From the NCBI RefSeq assembly GCF_014805685.1, contig NC_060885.1:9174632-9238631 (forward strand): a stretch of DNA of 64,000 bases, given 5' to 3'. The notes beneath the pieces were generated by a model. It saw only the letters and a list, made by a program, of their open reading frames with translations, was not told where the DNA came from and searched no databases. Made by a program: the position numbers and the translations under genes. This document shows, in pieces, positions 42,998 to 55,559 of the stretch. Position 1 is the stretch's first letter, and each line of letters opens with the position of its first letter. This DNA comes from Silurus meridionalis. Its lineage: Eukaryota > Chordata > Actinopteri > Siluriformes > Siluridae.

Positions 42998-44780
42998 ATT
43001 TCCCTGAATTATTTTTTCCATGAGAATCTCTATTATCCAGGTATGATCTAAAAAAAAAGAAATTGGGTATTTAATTTTGGAAATATTAGGATTCATGAAA
43101 GCTCTATAAATCATGTTTCCCATAAATGTTTATTGACTGGTGACTGGGCCTTTTGTGCTTTTCATCACATTTTATAATTGCAAAGAAATTATTTGAAGGT
43201 GCAGTAGTATGATTTATGGGAATATCTCTTATGGTTAAATGGGTGGTGTTAAAAGAGTTTTTAATGAACTTCTTTATTACTTTTTTAAACAAACTTCTGG
43301 CCTTGATACCTATATTGACTCAAGAAGAGTTAGCAAGATAATTAGAGTTACATTTAGCAAGGACTGTTATTTACTTAGACATTTGAGTGCTGCAAAGCAA
43401 GTTATAACTCTAAAAACATGCAACTTCTTTTAATGATGGATGAGGTTGTGAGGGAGCATTGGGAGTATGTCAATAAAAAATGACTGATCGGGGCTAATCC
43501 GAATACAAACATACATTCCAGATTGCAAAACTACATATACTGTATATTCTCTACATAGTTTTCAACAACATTACTGTCTACACAATGTCTTCATCACAAA
43601 ATTTAATAACACAGTTTTAGTTCTTGGCAAAAACCTTTTTTTTTTTTTTTTTTTTTGGTCAAATTTCATTAGCTCAAACATTTGAGAAAGCTCAGGAACC
43701 AAGAAACCAACATAGGCAGCCATACTTTATTATAAGTACCTATCATCAGAAAACACTGAGGTAAGGATTAAAAGCAAAAAAACACAAATTCAGACAGAAA
43801 ATGAAGATGGTTTCATAGTTTAGAATTACAGTGAAACAAAAGGAAAGGAATTTTGCAATGGTATATACACTGCATTCAAGAAACCAAATAAAGTTATGAC
43901 AGGGGATTAAAGAAAAAACAGTGGATTCACGTGCAAAATTTTAAATGCAAAGCAACAAGACGAACATACTGAGAAGGAATGAAAACCATGGAGATACATG
44001 AGGTTACTGTGGAAGGTTAAACTTCAAAAAACATGAAAATCAATCTGGAATGTAATCAATATAAAGAGTATAAACTAATGTATTGGAACTATAATAAATA
44101 AACTTATGGTGTGAGAATGGATTCTCACTGTTTCATTGTCCTGAATTATTCAAAACAATCTTAAATCTATTCAATGACATTGGGCAAGAAAAAAAGACAA
44201 AATGGGAGCTTGTCAGCAAGTAAATAAGCTGAGTCTGGTAAATAGTTTCCAACTTAGTTACTAATCTGCAGTGAAAATGTGCTGATGATGTAGCACTGCT
44301 TAAATCCTGTGCAGAGCAAGGAAGCAGTCTGCACCTAGCCTTGCGGAGATCGAAGTGCAGAATGCTTATCATCGCTCAGCAGCTTAATTGGTAGAAAAAA
44401 AAAAAAGGTTCAGTGGCTAAGATTCAGTTCTAGTGTCCAGATGTTTGTGAGCTTAAATCGTATAACAGCCAAAGGATTTAGCAAAGCCCATAACCTTCAT
44501 CTACATTTAGATTGTTTTTACAAGTCACATTAAACGACAGTCAATAGCTAAAAATCAATCACTGTATAGTTTTCGAATTCAAACTTTGTGTGCCACCTAC
44601 ACTGTACACGGTACATGCAGGTAAACGTTTTTCACAATAAAATAGAATGGATAATTGTCTATGAACAGTGTATTGTATATTTTACATTACTATATATACC
44701 ATATATTATTATCTACTGCCCATATATTATTACCTCTTGTACCTTCTGTACATTATTCACCCTCATTTTTGTGTGTGTAT

Positions 44781-44785
<5 letters not shown>
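42998..44785. other. no gene or recognised repeat
   Basis: AT-rich, with T- and A-homopolymers (43629-43656, 44395-44406). Nothing coding. Confidence 0.45.

Positions 44786-44788
<3 letters not shown>

Positions 44789-44828
<40 letters not shown>
44789..44828. repeat. (TA)n microsatellite
   Basis: About 20 uninterrupted units after a GTGTGT-rich lead-in. Confidence 0.97.
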
Positions 44829-44830
<2 letters not shown>

Positions 44831-44909
44831 AACTCAAACCCTATTTGTCTACTGTTATTTATTGTAAATAAGGCACAATGACAAAGTTGAATCTAATAAA
44901 AGTAAAATA

Positions 44910-45760
44910 CAGTGGAACCCGGTTATCTCGCCCTCGGTTACCTCGACAACTCTATTAAGTCAACGTTTTTGAAGTGGAACTGCCAAATTCTCGCTTTTTC
45001 TAAGCATTTTTTATCGGTTATGTCGACTTTTTTTATGTCGCCGAACCCTAATATCTCGAGCACAAGGGGGGGGGAATTAGCCATTTAATGTTGGTTATCT
45101 TGGTGCAGCCGCAGAAGAACTCACGGAAGTGGCGGAAAAATCAAGGCTTACAGCTGCTACAGCTGTTGTATTGTATACTGGTGAATCTCTGCTGTTAGTT
45201 AGTGCTAGTGTTCGTAGTGTTAGTAAGGGCACGGCGCGGCTTTGGGAAGAAAAGCGCAGCCGTTGAGAGAGTGCCGGTGGGAAGGCACGTACCAGAAAAC
45301 GCATGCGCGATAACAACGACCGCCGTGAACCAACATATACCAACAATAACGGACGGTGAGAGTGTGGAAGTTTAAATAGGAGCTGGTGATGATGCTAAAC
45401 GAGCACCATATGTGCGTGATTGAAGCAGGGAGCTTCAGAGAAAGCGGCCGAGAAAGCACCTGCCACGCCGAAGGGGGCCGAAGGGGGTGTGGCAGGTGGA
45501 TTCCTGACAGATAAACATGTACTGTATGTATTTTTATAGCATGCCTTCATCAAACAAATCGCAGCAACGCTGTTGTGTAAAAAAAACCTCTAAAAACACG
45601 TGCATGCACATTCTCATTTATTAACGCACATCATGTACATAAAGAAATTTCAAGCACGTTAATATATTGCCACCATTTTGATTTTCGTTTATCTCGATCA
45701 TCGGTTACCTCAATGCTTTTTGGCGTCCCCCTAGGACATCGACATAACCGGGTTACACTG
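44910..45760. mobile_element. Tigger/pogo-like non-autonomous element hosting an LTR
   Basis: The left end CAGTGGAACCCGGTTATCTC and the reversed right end CAGTGTAACCCGGTTATGTC form terminal inverted repeats. TA duplications flank them (44908-44909, 45761-45762). The interior repeats GGTTA-CTCGA-type phrases seen in Tigger-like elements. No transposase is present. A Gypsy-type LTR interrupts it. Confidence 0.8.
45095..45512 (-). repeat. Gypsy-type LTR nested in the Tigger-like element
   Basis: The right end GGTGGATTCCTGACA is the reverse of TGTCAGGAATCCACC, the start of the LTR at 48387. Homology extends through TTCGGC, CCGTTATTG and CTCTCAACGGCTGCGCTT. The far end is not clearly TG..CA, so its left limit is approximate and it may be truncated. 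Confidence 0.65.
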
Positions 45761-45913
45761 TAATAGAATAATAAAAACTTACAAAATAAAATGTGAGGGG
45801 AAAAGTGGAATTTCCATTATGTGAATAATATAAAATGACTGCAATAATATAAAAATAGAACTTGCAATAAAAAAGAAATGGATTTAGTGTAAATGTCTTG
45901 AGGAAGAGGGTGC

Positions 45914-47308
45914 CAGAGGTGGCAAAAGTACACACACCCTTCACTTAAGTAGAAGTACAGATACTCATGTTTTACAATACTCTAGTAAAAGTTGAAGTAC
46001 TGACTATACTTTTTACGTGAGTTCAAGTAAAGAGGTTTGGGCTTTGACGTACTTAAGTAAAAAGTAGCCATTACTACTACCTGTTTTAGTGTCACTTTGA
46101 CAACTGGTAACTTAATTGCACATTTCTATCTGTTCTAAATGTATCTTATATCAATACTTTAAAAAACGTTATACTCTAATTAACATGGGCATGGACAAAT
46201 ATTGAAAATCTAAGCAAATTTAAGTTTATTTAAACCAAACCCAACATAGAGCATTAAGACAAAATATTTTTGTAAATGTTTATGTTTATTAATTATGGTG
46301 TTTTAAATTACGCAAATCATCAGGACACCAAACGGATTTGCTGTGTTTCCTCACGGATGGTTAATGAGGGGATACCGGAGATACTGTATGCAATCCAAGA
46401 ATATTTGTATTCTATGTGAATTAGTTTATATAAAAGTAGACATTTTAAGCTTTCTACACATATATTTATTATGTTTGTGAGGCAAGTATTCACCGAGATT
46501 CAGGTTGTTTTATTTATGTGTCTGTGAAAAAAGATGACTGAGCATGCATCTGTCTGTTTCCTTTATTTTACAAAAGCACAGCGTTTTGTTGTTTTGAGTG
46601 TATAAATGTAGATCCTTCACAGATTCAAATGATGTATTGCTTTTATCTGTACAGTCAAAAAATACAGAGTAATCAAAGTTCGTTTCTGTGTTATGAGAAA
46701 AAAATATGCGTGTATGCTGACCCCAGAGGGTTTATTGTATGCGTCATGGTGGATTTTGGTGAAGATTTGAGACTTGGCGCATCAGTAAAACATTTGTTTA
46801 CTGATTAAATTACATTTTTTGGTGGAATTTTTTATTTTAACTAAGTAAAGAAAGGACATAGTGAAAAAACCTGTGTTGTGCTGAAGGTTATGTTTTTAAT
46901 AAAAATTGTCAAAATGGAAATGTGCGCTGCATTAGTCGCTGCATTAGTGTTAATTTTGACAGCCTTAATTAATGTTTTAATATGAAAGGAATTTCTAATT
47001 TTGTTACCTAATGAATGTATCCATGCTGAACATCCACCATATAGAACCCAAGCAGAGACAAGGTGCTGATCAGGAATGCCTACGACTGTGGTGTGTGAGA
47101 GCCAGGAAATTATACACCAGTGGTGCATTCAAAAAAGCTGTGCAGGAAATATGTTGATTGGCTGAAAATGGTGAGCAATGAGAAATAAAAAAACATTGAC
47201 ATTTCACCAAATAGATTCAAACTAAAGTAACGAGTCTGGTTTGAAAAAAAAAATGTTTATAATAGAGTATATAAAAGAGTATTTGTACTTAGTTACTTTC
47301 CACCTCTG
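45914..47308. mobile_element. non-autonomous hAT-like element, copy 2
   Basis: It starts CAGAGGTGGCAAAAGTACAC and ends TTTCCACCTCTG, a proper inverted-repeat pair. It is longer than copy 1 because of internal sequence absent there. The flanking octamers GAGGGTGC and GTCGGTGT agree at five of eight positions, a decayed 8-bp duplication. No transposase coding. Confidence 0.8.
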
Positions 47309-48386
47309 GTCGGTGTTAAGCAATAAGACCAAACTTTAGTCCTCATCCTTGGCATTCAGGGCCCATATTGCCTGTCAGATAAAGTCCCTCTTTTATTTTC
47401 TCTGTGCTGGCCTTCAGGGAGTGAAACCACTTCCTTGACTGTAACAGAAAGAAGAGTCCATTGTTTGCATGGTTAAGGTCCTTCACCACCTTCCAGGTTT
47501 TGATGTAAATAGACTTCAGGTCATGGAACTTTATGCAGATGGTAAGATCACCTGTTCTGCACCATCAGCAACCATCCTCTGGAGAGCTTGCCTGTCCTGC
47601 TTGGTGTGGTTTTCACCAAGTCTTGCTCTTATTTCTTCTACAACTTTAACAAAAAAAATACAGAAAGTGAGTAAAAATGTGTATAAAAATTGTTCACAAA
47701 GAGACTTGTACTTATTCATGCATCAATCAGCACTACCTCACATATGCAGTACTGTGTTCATCCTTATATTTAATGTAACACCCACATAATCCCTATACAA
47801 CCAAACTGTATAATAGAACCATTTAACTCCTCTTTGCACTCTTTCCCAATGCTTAATCATGTGAGATCTCAGGTTAAATGGTTGCACAGACCTATAGTGA
47901 GGCTAATGAGTAAGGAAAGGTTCAAAACATAGACATATGTGTGCCTGCATTGGGAAAATGGCATACAGAGAGAGAACAAAAGAAGAGAAATTACCTCATT
48001 ATTTCTACTGCAATATCATCAATTTTCCACATTCTTTCAAGGAGTCAGCAAGGATGTTTTTTAATATATCCTGTGGCGTCGGTGAGAGAAGTGAAGCTCA
48101 ACCAGGAAGCATCAGAATAGCAATGCACACACCTATAGCGTAAAACATTAGGCTCTGCGTAAAACATTAGGCTTAATTTGCTCTGGCACGATTCCAGACA
48201 TTGTGGGTGGCTTTTTTTGGTTATGTCCATATGTTTTTGTTTGGATTCCCGTGCTGTCCTGTCATTGGTTTGTTCCCCGATTGTGAACACCTGTTCCGTG
48301 TTCAGCCCCAGGAAATCAAGCAGAAGGAACCAAATGCACTGTTACTGCTAAATGGTAAACAAATATTACATATGTGCTAGTGTAAC
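47309..48386. other. no assigned gene; one exon-like stretch on the minus strand
   Basis: At about 47548-47646 the minus strand reads VVEEIRARLGENHTKQDRQA and LQRMVADGAEQ. It is bounded by AAAG on its 5' side and CAG|GTGATC on its 3' side, as for an internal exon. I do not recognise the family. The rest is unassigned. Confidence 0.35.
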
Positions 48387-48808
48387 TGTCAGGAATCCAC
48401 CTGCCATGCCACCTTCGGCGGCTGTCATGCTGCCTCTATCTCTGCCGCTCCCGGCTTTAATCACACACACCTGGAACTCGTTAAACACTCATTTCCAGCA
48501 CCTACAAAAACTCCTCACTCACACTCACTCGCCATCCGTTATTGTGTGTGTTAACAGTATGATTCGCCTCCGGTTGGACTCTACACTCTCTCTACGGCTG
48601 CGCTTCCTCCCAAGCGCACCCCGGATTACTCCTTTTCTCCTGTATATTCATTCCTGGACTGTGTGGACCTCGCCCCTCCAGGGCGTACCACGGATATTGC
48701 TCTCTGGGGTTCTAAGGACTGCCGTGTGTGTGTATGTGTGTCTCTCTCTTCATTTGTCCAAAGCGAACTGTACTCCGGCTTCTGCCTCCAATCATTTGCC
48801 GCATGACA
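48387..48808 (+). repeat. Gypsy-type LTR
   Basis: It starts TGTCAGGAATCCACCTGCC and ends GCCGCATGACA, 422 bp, with TG...CA termini. It is the same family as the reversed LTR at 45.1-45.5 kb. What follows (GAATAACGGACC...) resembles the leader found after such LTRs in fish Gypsy elements, so this may be a 5' LTR with a remnant of the interior. Confidence 0.75.
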
Positions 48809-48950
48809 GAATAACGGACCTTAAAAAGATATGATCAGGTTGCTACCGTGGTCTCCACGTGATCCGATCTGTAACAGCAAGAAGAGGACTCGCGCTCCCA
48901 TGACCGCTCGAGACAAGCCGAGGATTCGCTCTGCCGCGATGAGCTGCTCC

Positions 48951-49610
48951 GAGCTCCTCCGATGGCGATGTCTCGCCTCCGAGCTCCTCCGACGGTGACG
49001 CCTCGCGTCCGAGCTCCTCCGAAGGCGACTTCTCACCTCTGAGCTCCTTTGAAGGCAAAGTCTCGCCAGCAAGTCTTGCTAAAGGTGACGTTACGCCTCC
49101 AAATGCTGTTGAAGATGGCGTGACGGTCTTAAGGTCCTCTGAGGGTGAAGACATCATCCCAGGCCTTTGTGGAAGCACCTTCGCTCTGTTAGGTCTCTCC
49201 GAGCGTGAAGCAGCGCTCGGAGACCCTTTGGGGAGCCCCATCGCGGCCCGAAGTCCCTCTGACAGCCACAAGTGCCCCTGAAGGCGACGTCTTGCCTCCG
49301 AGTCCTTCTGAAAGCAACGTAGTGGTGTGATGTCCCCCTGAAGGTGCCATAGCGCCACGGACCTCCACTGAGAGCGCCCTCAGGGCCCGGTCTTCGCCGA
49401 GGACGTCACTCAGCCTCAGGTCTTCGACAAGGGCTTCCCTCCGTTCCTGGCCTCCGCGGTGGACTGTGCTCCGTTCTGGACCTCTGCTGAGGGCGTTGTT
49501 CCATTACCGGTCTCCAGAGTGGGTGTCGTTCAGTTCCAGCTTTCCGCAGGGGATGTCGCTCCGCCTCGGGTCCTTCCTGGCTCTGGGTCCTCTTTGCCTC
49601 TTGTTTATTT
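48951..49610 (+). repeat. 30-bp tandem repeat encoding a 10-residue motif, Gypsy-interior type
   Basis: Units start GAGCTCCTCCGATGGCGATG and keep an exact 30-bp step for at least ten copies, then become ragged to about 49610. In the plus frame open from 48943 to 49281 each unit reads like SSSDGDVSPP or SSSEGDFSPL, an acidic/proline-rich decapeptide. A stop ends the frame, and similar units recur in another frame (SAEGVVPLPV, SAGDVAPPRV). It follows a plus-oriented LTR, so the plus strand is the likely sense. The long minus-strand frame over the same DNA is a by-product of the repeat. Confidence 0.7.
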
Positions 49611-49719
49611 ATGTACGGAATGTTTTTAATTGGTAAAAGAAACCTGTAAATACCTTGAGCAACATTGATGCTGCCTTTCTGAATGTAAAAGCTGTCCATT
49701 CCATAGACCTTTAGAGATT

Positions 49720-50465
49720 TTGACTTTTTGAACGGAATGCTGATGTTAAGCCAGAATTCTTTCTCATTTCAGCTTTCTCATGCTTTCCAAAAATAATTTA
49801 AACCTTTGATTCACCTGACCACAGCACGGTTTTCCACTTTGCCTTAGTTGATTTTAAATGGTCTCTGACCCAGACAAGATTGGTGTTTCTGAATCATGTT
49901 CACATATGCCTTCTTTTGTGCTTGATAGTGGTTTAACCTGCATGTGGATAACAGCAAACTGTGTCCACAGACAGTAAATCCTGGTTGTGTATTTGAGCCC
50001 TTGTAGTGATAGAATCATGCCTATTTTTAATGCCACATAAGGGCCTGAAGATCACATCCAGTATTTGCCCAGGTTTTTAAAGAAGTATTTACAATTTTAT
50101 GTAGTGGAACATTATTCTGAAATTGTTCCACAATTTGTAGGCAGTTCTCTGGTCTGAGAGACTTGTTTTTATTCTTTATACCCAATCAAGTTACTGACCT
50201 ATTGTCAATTATTCAAATTAGTTGCAAAATGTTCATCCTGCTGTTTATTTTTAGTAACACCAGTCTTATGTTGCCACATCTCCTGTTTTTTGAGATGTAC
50301 ATGTAAATTCAAAATAGCTATATTTTTCTCAGTTTAAACATAAATCTTTAAATGTTTTCTGTGTTTTACTCTGAGTTAATATGGGTTTATAAGATTTGCA
50401 AATAAATGCATTCTGTATTTATTTACATTTTACACATCACAACTTATTTTGAAATTGGGTTTGTA
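49720..50465. repeat. DNA-transposon-derived interspersed repeat, family unnamed
   Basis: ACAAGATTGGTGTTTCTGAA, GGATAACAGCAAACTGTGTC, TGTCAATTATTCAAATTAG and a terminal AACTTATTTTGAAATTGGGT follow the order of a common fish repeat that ends AACTTTTTTGGAATTGGGG. The left terminus is not visible. It has no open frame. Confidence 0.5.
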
Positions 50466-52600
50466 GTCCTTAATTGTGTCACGGTCTCTTGAAAGACTGA
50501 CCCTACACACACTTGTACTGTATATACAGTATGTATATATGAGAAAAGATACTAGATTACAGTGAGAAAATTATATTCCAGATATTATCAGTGTGTTCTC
50601 ATGGTATTAAGAACATTACTTGAAAATCATGACCCTGATCGAGTGGATTTTACTGATGTACTCTATATAATTTTATGTTTTATTACAGTTTATTTTTGTA
50701 TTGTAGACCTTGGTAGATCTTTGCATTGGTATCTTGGTAGAATTGCATGGATGTTGTTCCCTTTTATCACCGAGACCTTCACCTGCCCATGACTAAAGAA
50801 TGACGCATGGTACATTTTATCCATTTTTTCTTTATCCATTTTATGTAACCATCAACTCTGTCCTTATTTATTGAGATTTGATATATGATTTAAAAAAAGG
50901 TAAATGAAATCATTGAAACATTTCTGTGGTATAAAAGGAATAAAGCACTTCAGAAAAGAATGCAATTGGGGAAAAAATGATGGTGATTCTGCACCACAGA
51001 ATTAAACACCATGATTTATTATATATTATTCCTAGATTTAAATATACTGTATGTAAAGTAAATGCATTTCTAAGTCATGCATTATTCATAATAATGATTG
51101 TTGAGAAACTTGCTTCTAGCTTTTATAAATGTCATTTGTTTATAGGTTTAGACACTCACATTATAATTTCTGTCACTTAAAACACTCCATTGTTTCTCTA
51201 TGCCTGTGTGTAACATTTGCATCAGAGCTTTAAGAAACCAGGTGCAATATTGTCCACTTGCCTCTGTTTGTGTAACCACGTTTGAAGATCAAAACACCAC
51301 ATTTGTAAAGCATCTTAATGGATATTACCTTTTTTTATTTGGTTTTACAAAATCAGACTTATTGTACTTGTTTAAGATGTGCTATTTTTACTGCATTTTG
51401 CTGCATTTTGCATTCTGCTAAAATACTACTATACAGTTATATTCTGTTGAGGCTGTCTTCCTCTTAGAAAAGAGGTACTGTACATGGAGCCTAGTGTATA
51501 GAAATGAAAGGGGAATCAAAAAGTGAGGGTGAGAATGAGCGAGACACAAGAGACAGTGAGAGATAATATCAAGAATCTATTTTTAGAATTCAATTTAGCA
51601 TTTATAAAAACCTATGTCTATTATATATACTACTTTATATTGCATGTAAGAGTGATTATGTTCTATTTAAATTACAAAAAAAGTACCAAAACCAGCGTTG
51701 GTGAAAGATCTAACCAGGCACTTGAGTATGAACGGATTTGAAATGAGATTGTTTACGATGTGTCTTTTTAAATATTGTGATACCTTACTAGATGATGTAA
51801 CTGAGCTGCAATAGAATTTATAATGACATTAAGTCAATAAAATATGAGTGAAACTGAGTGAACTTACTTCATAGTCTCATTTACACCTATTTTTTATACT
51901 CAAAATTTCAAAAAGGTTTATAGTCATAAACTGTTCAGGTGTTGGGTCATAGTCGGGATTAGTTTTATTATTTATAAAGAAGAAGACTAAAATACCACAG
52001 CTTTCTTTATCAGCTAAATTATAAATGTCCAATAAAGCAAAATAGTTTCTTTGAAGTACTTTAGTTTGTCAAAGTTTGTTTGAGCACAGAGCCTCCAGTG
52101 ATGCAGGATCAAGAGAATAACAGTGGCTGCTTGGCAGTATTGAGGCTTGAACTTGCAGATAGAAGAAAACTCATTGTTTCCAAACCTAAAATTCATAAAA
52201 ATTCCAGAGAAAGGGTGCAAATGAAGAAAGTTCAGAGTAACACTTCATTTCCGAGCTTAGTGAAGCTTGGATCATTTAATAAATAATTTCTTTGTTGTTC
52301 TTTGCTAGTAATTACAGTTCATAAGCTAAAGAAATAAGATGAATTATTCATTCTGGTTCTTTTTTTGCAGTTCAGCTAATTAAATTATTGTTTGTATTTT
52401 TTTCCTTTAAGTTATCTTGTTTGTTTTCACAAAATGCATTCATTAAGCACAACCTTTGACAATCTTTATTTTCAGAAACAAAAAGTCTCTTATTTATGAG
52501 TATAACTTCTCAACAAAAGGATAGGCAATATAGTTATTGTTTTAATTCACCATATAGAGAAAAGAATTAGGACACTTTCTATTTCCAGCCAGATGTTTTT
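50466..52600. other. no gene or recognised repeat
   Basis: AT-rich non-coding sequence without recognised motifs. Confidence 0.45.
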
Positions 52601-52604
52601 TCCC

Positions 52605-52990
52605 CCCAAACTGTTACTCTAATGATTGAGGCACACTATTGTATAGGATGTCGTTAGATTTGGTAGCAATTAAGTTTTTCTTCACTTAAAGTAGGAGACC
52701 CAAACCTGTTCCAGCATGAAAGTGTTTCTATGGAGATATATTTTACATGGGTTGGCATGGAAGATCTTGAGTGGCCTGCTACTGAGCTCTGACCTCAACC
52801 ATATTAGACACCTTTTGGATGAAGTGGAACATTGACTGCAACCAGGCCTCCTTACCCTACATTAGTACCTGACTTTACTAATGCCATTTGTGGATGAATG
52901 AGCACAACCACACTACCAAATTGAGTGCATCTTCCAAGAAAAATAGTTTATTTTAACAGTATATGGGGATCAAGCATGGAATGGGATGAA
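52605..52990 (+). mobile_element. Tc1-like relic
   Basis: GTATAGGATGTC, CCCAAACCTGTTCCAGCATG, GAGCTCTGACCTCAACC and CACCTTTTGGATGAAGTGG follow the order of the family also seen at 19.0 kb. It ends around CACATCTTATGGCCACA. No open frame. Confidence 0.6.
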
Positions 52991-53154
52991 CAAAAGACAC
53001 ACATCTTATGGCCACAAAACTCTGAAAGGGAGAGTCAGCGATTTCCTAAATTTCTGGCTGTTACCTGAAACCCTTGTACACCCATAGTAATCATAAAATA
53101 AAAGTATGTTTTTAGAACTTTTCATACTTTCCCTTGGACATCACAATGATATCT

Positions 53155-53360
53155 TACTGTACCGGGGATTTGAGTGTTCTGAACAAAGCCTTGGCATGAA
53201 CCCCATTTTGGGATGAACATCCACTGTGCATCAGGACTCCATGCCCATCAGCCTAACTAATGCTCTTTAGGCTGAATGAGCACAAATCCTGACAGCCGTG
53301 CTCTACTATCATGTAACCCTAACCATTACCAATAGCAAAGAGGGAGCAACCCTATATTAA
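53155..53360 (+). mobile_element. Tc1-like relic, shorter copy
   Basis: GAACCCCATTTTGGGATGAA, CTAACTAATGCTCTTTAGGC and TGAATGAGCACAAATCCTGA match the C-terminal coding part of the same family. Confidence 0.55.
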
Positions 53361-53419
53361 AGATATACGTTTTGAAAGCATGTAGAAAGAGATGTGACTG
53401 TATGATATAAGTTAATCTG

Positions 53420-53800
53420 ATATAATGTACACATATAGTGTATGCCACTAACCCACAGACAGGTCTTGCTCTACTGTCGCAGCATATAGTCACAAATATA
53501 ATATAATAATGACCTCAATAATGTGCACTGGCATAAGTCACTGCCAGTAAGTAATTAACTCAACTTGAACAATATACTGTTACTGGATTGAAGATTATTA
53601 CACTGCATTTTACCTTTAACCTACTGACCTTTCTACTGAACATGCTGTTTTTCACTGGCATGCAAAATTGATTTTGTAATTAATCTGAGTTTTTTTAGTT
53701 TCCTTTATTTTGTTGCCTTTTAACATTCATACAATAAACTCCCTGCTGTTAGTGGTGTCAGTAGGATTTATCTCTTGCTTTATTTCTACCTTAGGAGAAT
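53420..53800. repeat. unnamed local repeat, copy a
   Basis: It shares GTCACTGCCAGTAAG..AACTTGAACA.TATACTGTTACT with 55.48-55.54 kb. It also shares CTGCTGTTAGTGGTGTCAGTA..GATTTATCTCTTGCTT with 57.27-57.30 kb. The three places look like partial copies of one dispersed element of unknown type. Confidence 0.45.
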
Positions 53801-54796
53801 GATGCACTTTAGTCCTGTTACTCTGTTCAGCTCTCTGTTTCAAAAGGAAACACAACTTAGAAACCAATTCTTTGGGGCTTTAATTATCCTGTTCCCATGA
53901 ATTAATGATCTAATTCTTATGTATTAATAAAGCATGACAGTATTTTTAAATAGGGATAACATAAGCAAGGCACTATAATCCTCACACTATTAAGGAAGGA
54001 AAATATATAAGGAATAAAGTGTATCCTGTGTGTACCCTGTGTGTCCTGTGCGCTTTGACTCAGAGCATGTTTCATCTTTTTGCAGGCATGAAACGTCTGA
54101 TTGTGGATAAATGTCCTAAGGTTCAAAAATACATCTCCTCCAAAGAGCAAAGGTTTTTGATTAATTACAAGATGGTTGCAAGTTCAAAACTCAAGTCTGT
54201 CAGAGTCACCATTATTAAGCAAACAGAGTAGCCCCGAAACTACCCCATGTGTTGGAGGATGCTGGCAAAGCTGAAGCAATCCAGGAGCTGCTCGCTTTGA
54301 GAGCATCCTCGAGACTGACCTTGCACACTGACGTGACGAGGCATGTGAAAGAAATACCAAGATTATGTTCCAACCACTATGTTTAATTAAAAAATGTCCT
54401 TGGCAGATTGCAGAATCAGTGAATGCAAAGCATGCTTTAAAGAAATAATTATGCCACTATTTTATCGCTTAGTCAGAAATATGTGGCTCTAAAAATATGT
54501 AATTGTATTAAAAATAAAAAAATCCAAGTAGGGCATTTTCTTTTCACAAAATTTTTTTTACAATTTAAGCAACATTTATAGATTTTTTTAATAGTAAAAG
54601 CAAAAAAAGATTATAAATAAAGTAAAATAACTGACTTATTTAACTAAACCTCAGAAGTCTCTAGTCATTTATATATTTATGTCTATATTATTATATTTAT
54701 TTTAAGAGGAAATCATGGGTGTACATTAAAAAATTTACTTTTCAAATATATTACAAATACAATTTAGCATTTATTTACATTATGTAATACTGTAAT

Positions 54797-54884
54797 GATT
54801 GAGATGGTTTGGACATGTGCAGAGGAGGGACATGAGGTATATCGGCAGAAGAATGCTGAGGATAGAGCCATCAGAAAGGGAGTT
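54797..54884 (+). mobile_element. RTE reverse-transcriptase C-terminal fragment
   Basis: The translation reads EMVWTCAEEGHEVYRQKNAE in one frame and RWFGHVQRRDMRYIGRRMLR in the correct one. The latter is the RTE segment deleted from the large copy at 13.2-15.2 kb. It is only about 90 bp long. Confidence 0.7.
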
Positions 54885-55439
54885 TTCATTTCTTCAATCC
54901 ATTTTCCATTAGCCTTATAACTAGTTTAGGGTATTTCTATAAACTTAAAAGAATTTTTAACATTCATTATAAATATGCACTGGCCATATCTGCACAGCAA
55001 CCCAGATGGTTTCTAACATTATAATCTAAAATAAAACTCCAAAATGAAAATTTGTTATCTTAAATGTACCACCCACCCTCTTATTTCTCAAACCCTACTT
55101 AAAATAAGCAACTGTACTGAAGTAAAACTGCTGACTGTATTCATTTGCGTAGTCAGCTGCCAAGGCGCCAATCCACCAATCCATCCCAGAAAAAAAAAAC
55201 AGGAACTGTCAATCTTCATACAGTTATACGAAATTGAAACTCAGTGAATAGACTCAGGAAATGAATCAAAATTAAGGTAACTGGGAATGTACTATAAGTG
55301 GAAAAAAATGCTCTGAGCCGAAAAGTGTCCTTGAAAAACTGTATAGCAAGAAGTTCAAAATTTACACACAGTTAAATTAATGAAAAAACTTTTCTGTATT
55401 AAGAGAGTCAGATTCAATCCACACTTTGTAGCGCTTCGA

Positions 55440-55545
55440 GTTTAGAATGATTTGATCAATAATGTGCAGAAAAGTGTGCACTCGGGGAAGTCACTGCTAG
55501 TGCAGAACTAATTTAACATGAACAGAATACTGTTACTAGATAAAA
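55440..55545. repeat. unnamed local repeat, copy b
   Basis: AATGTGCAGAAAAGTGTGCAC, GTCACTGCTAGT, AACATGAACAGAATACTGTTA match copy a in order. It runs directly into a (CAAGT)n-family fragment. Confidence 0.4.
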
Positions 55546-55559
55546 AATTTAGTCAGTTC

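Noticed and set aside
44588..44881. Small proteins ending in alternating Tyr-Ile
   Set aside because: These frames are made by the (TA)n tract and AT-rich flank, with no conserved features.
48843..49358. Minus-strand protein of 171 residues rich in SPSEELG repeats
   Set aside because: It is the antisense of a 30-bp repeat whose period keeps several frames open; the adjacent LTR points to the plus strand as sense.
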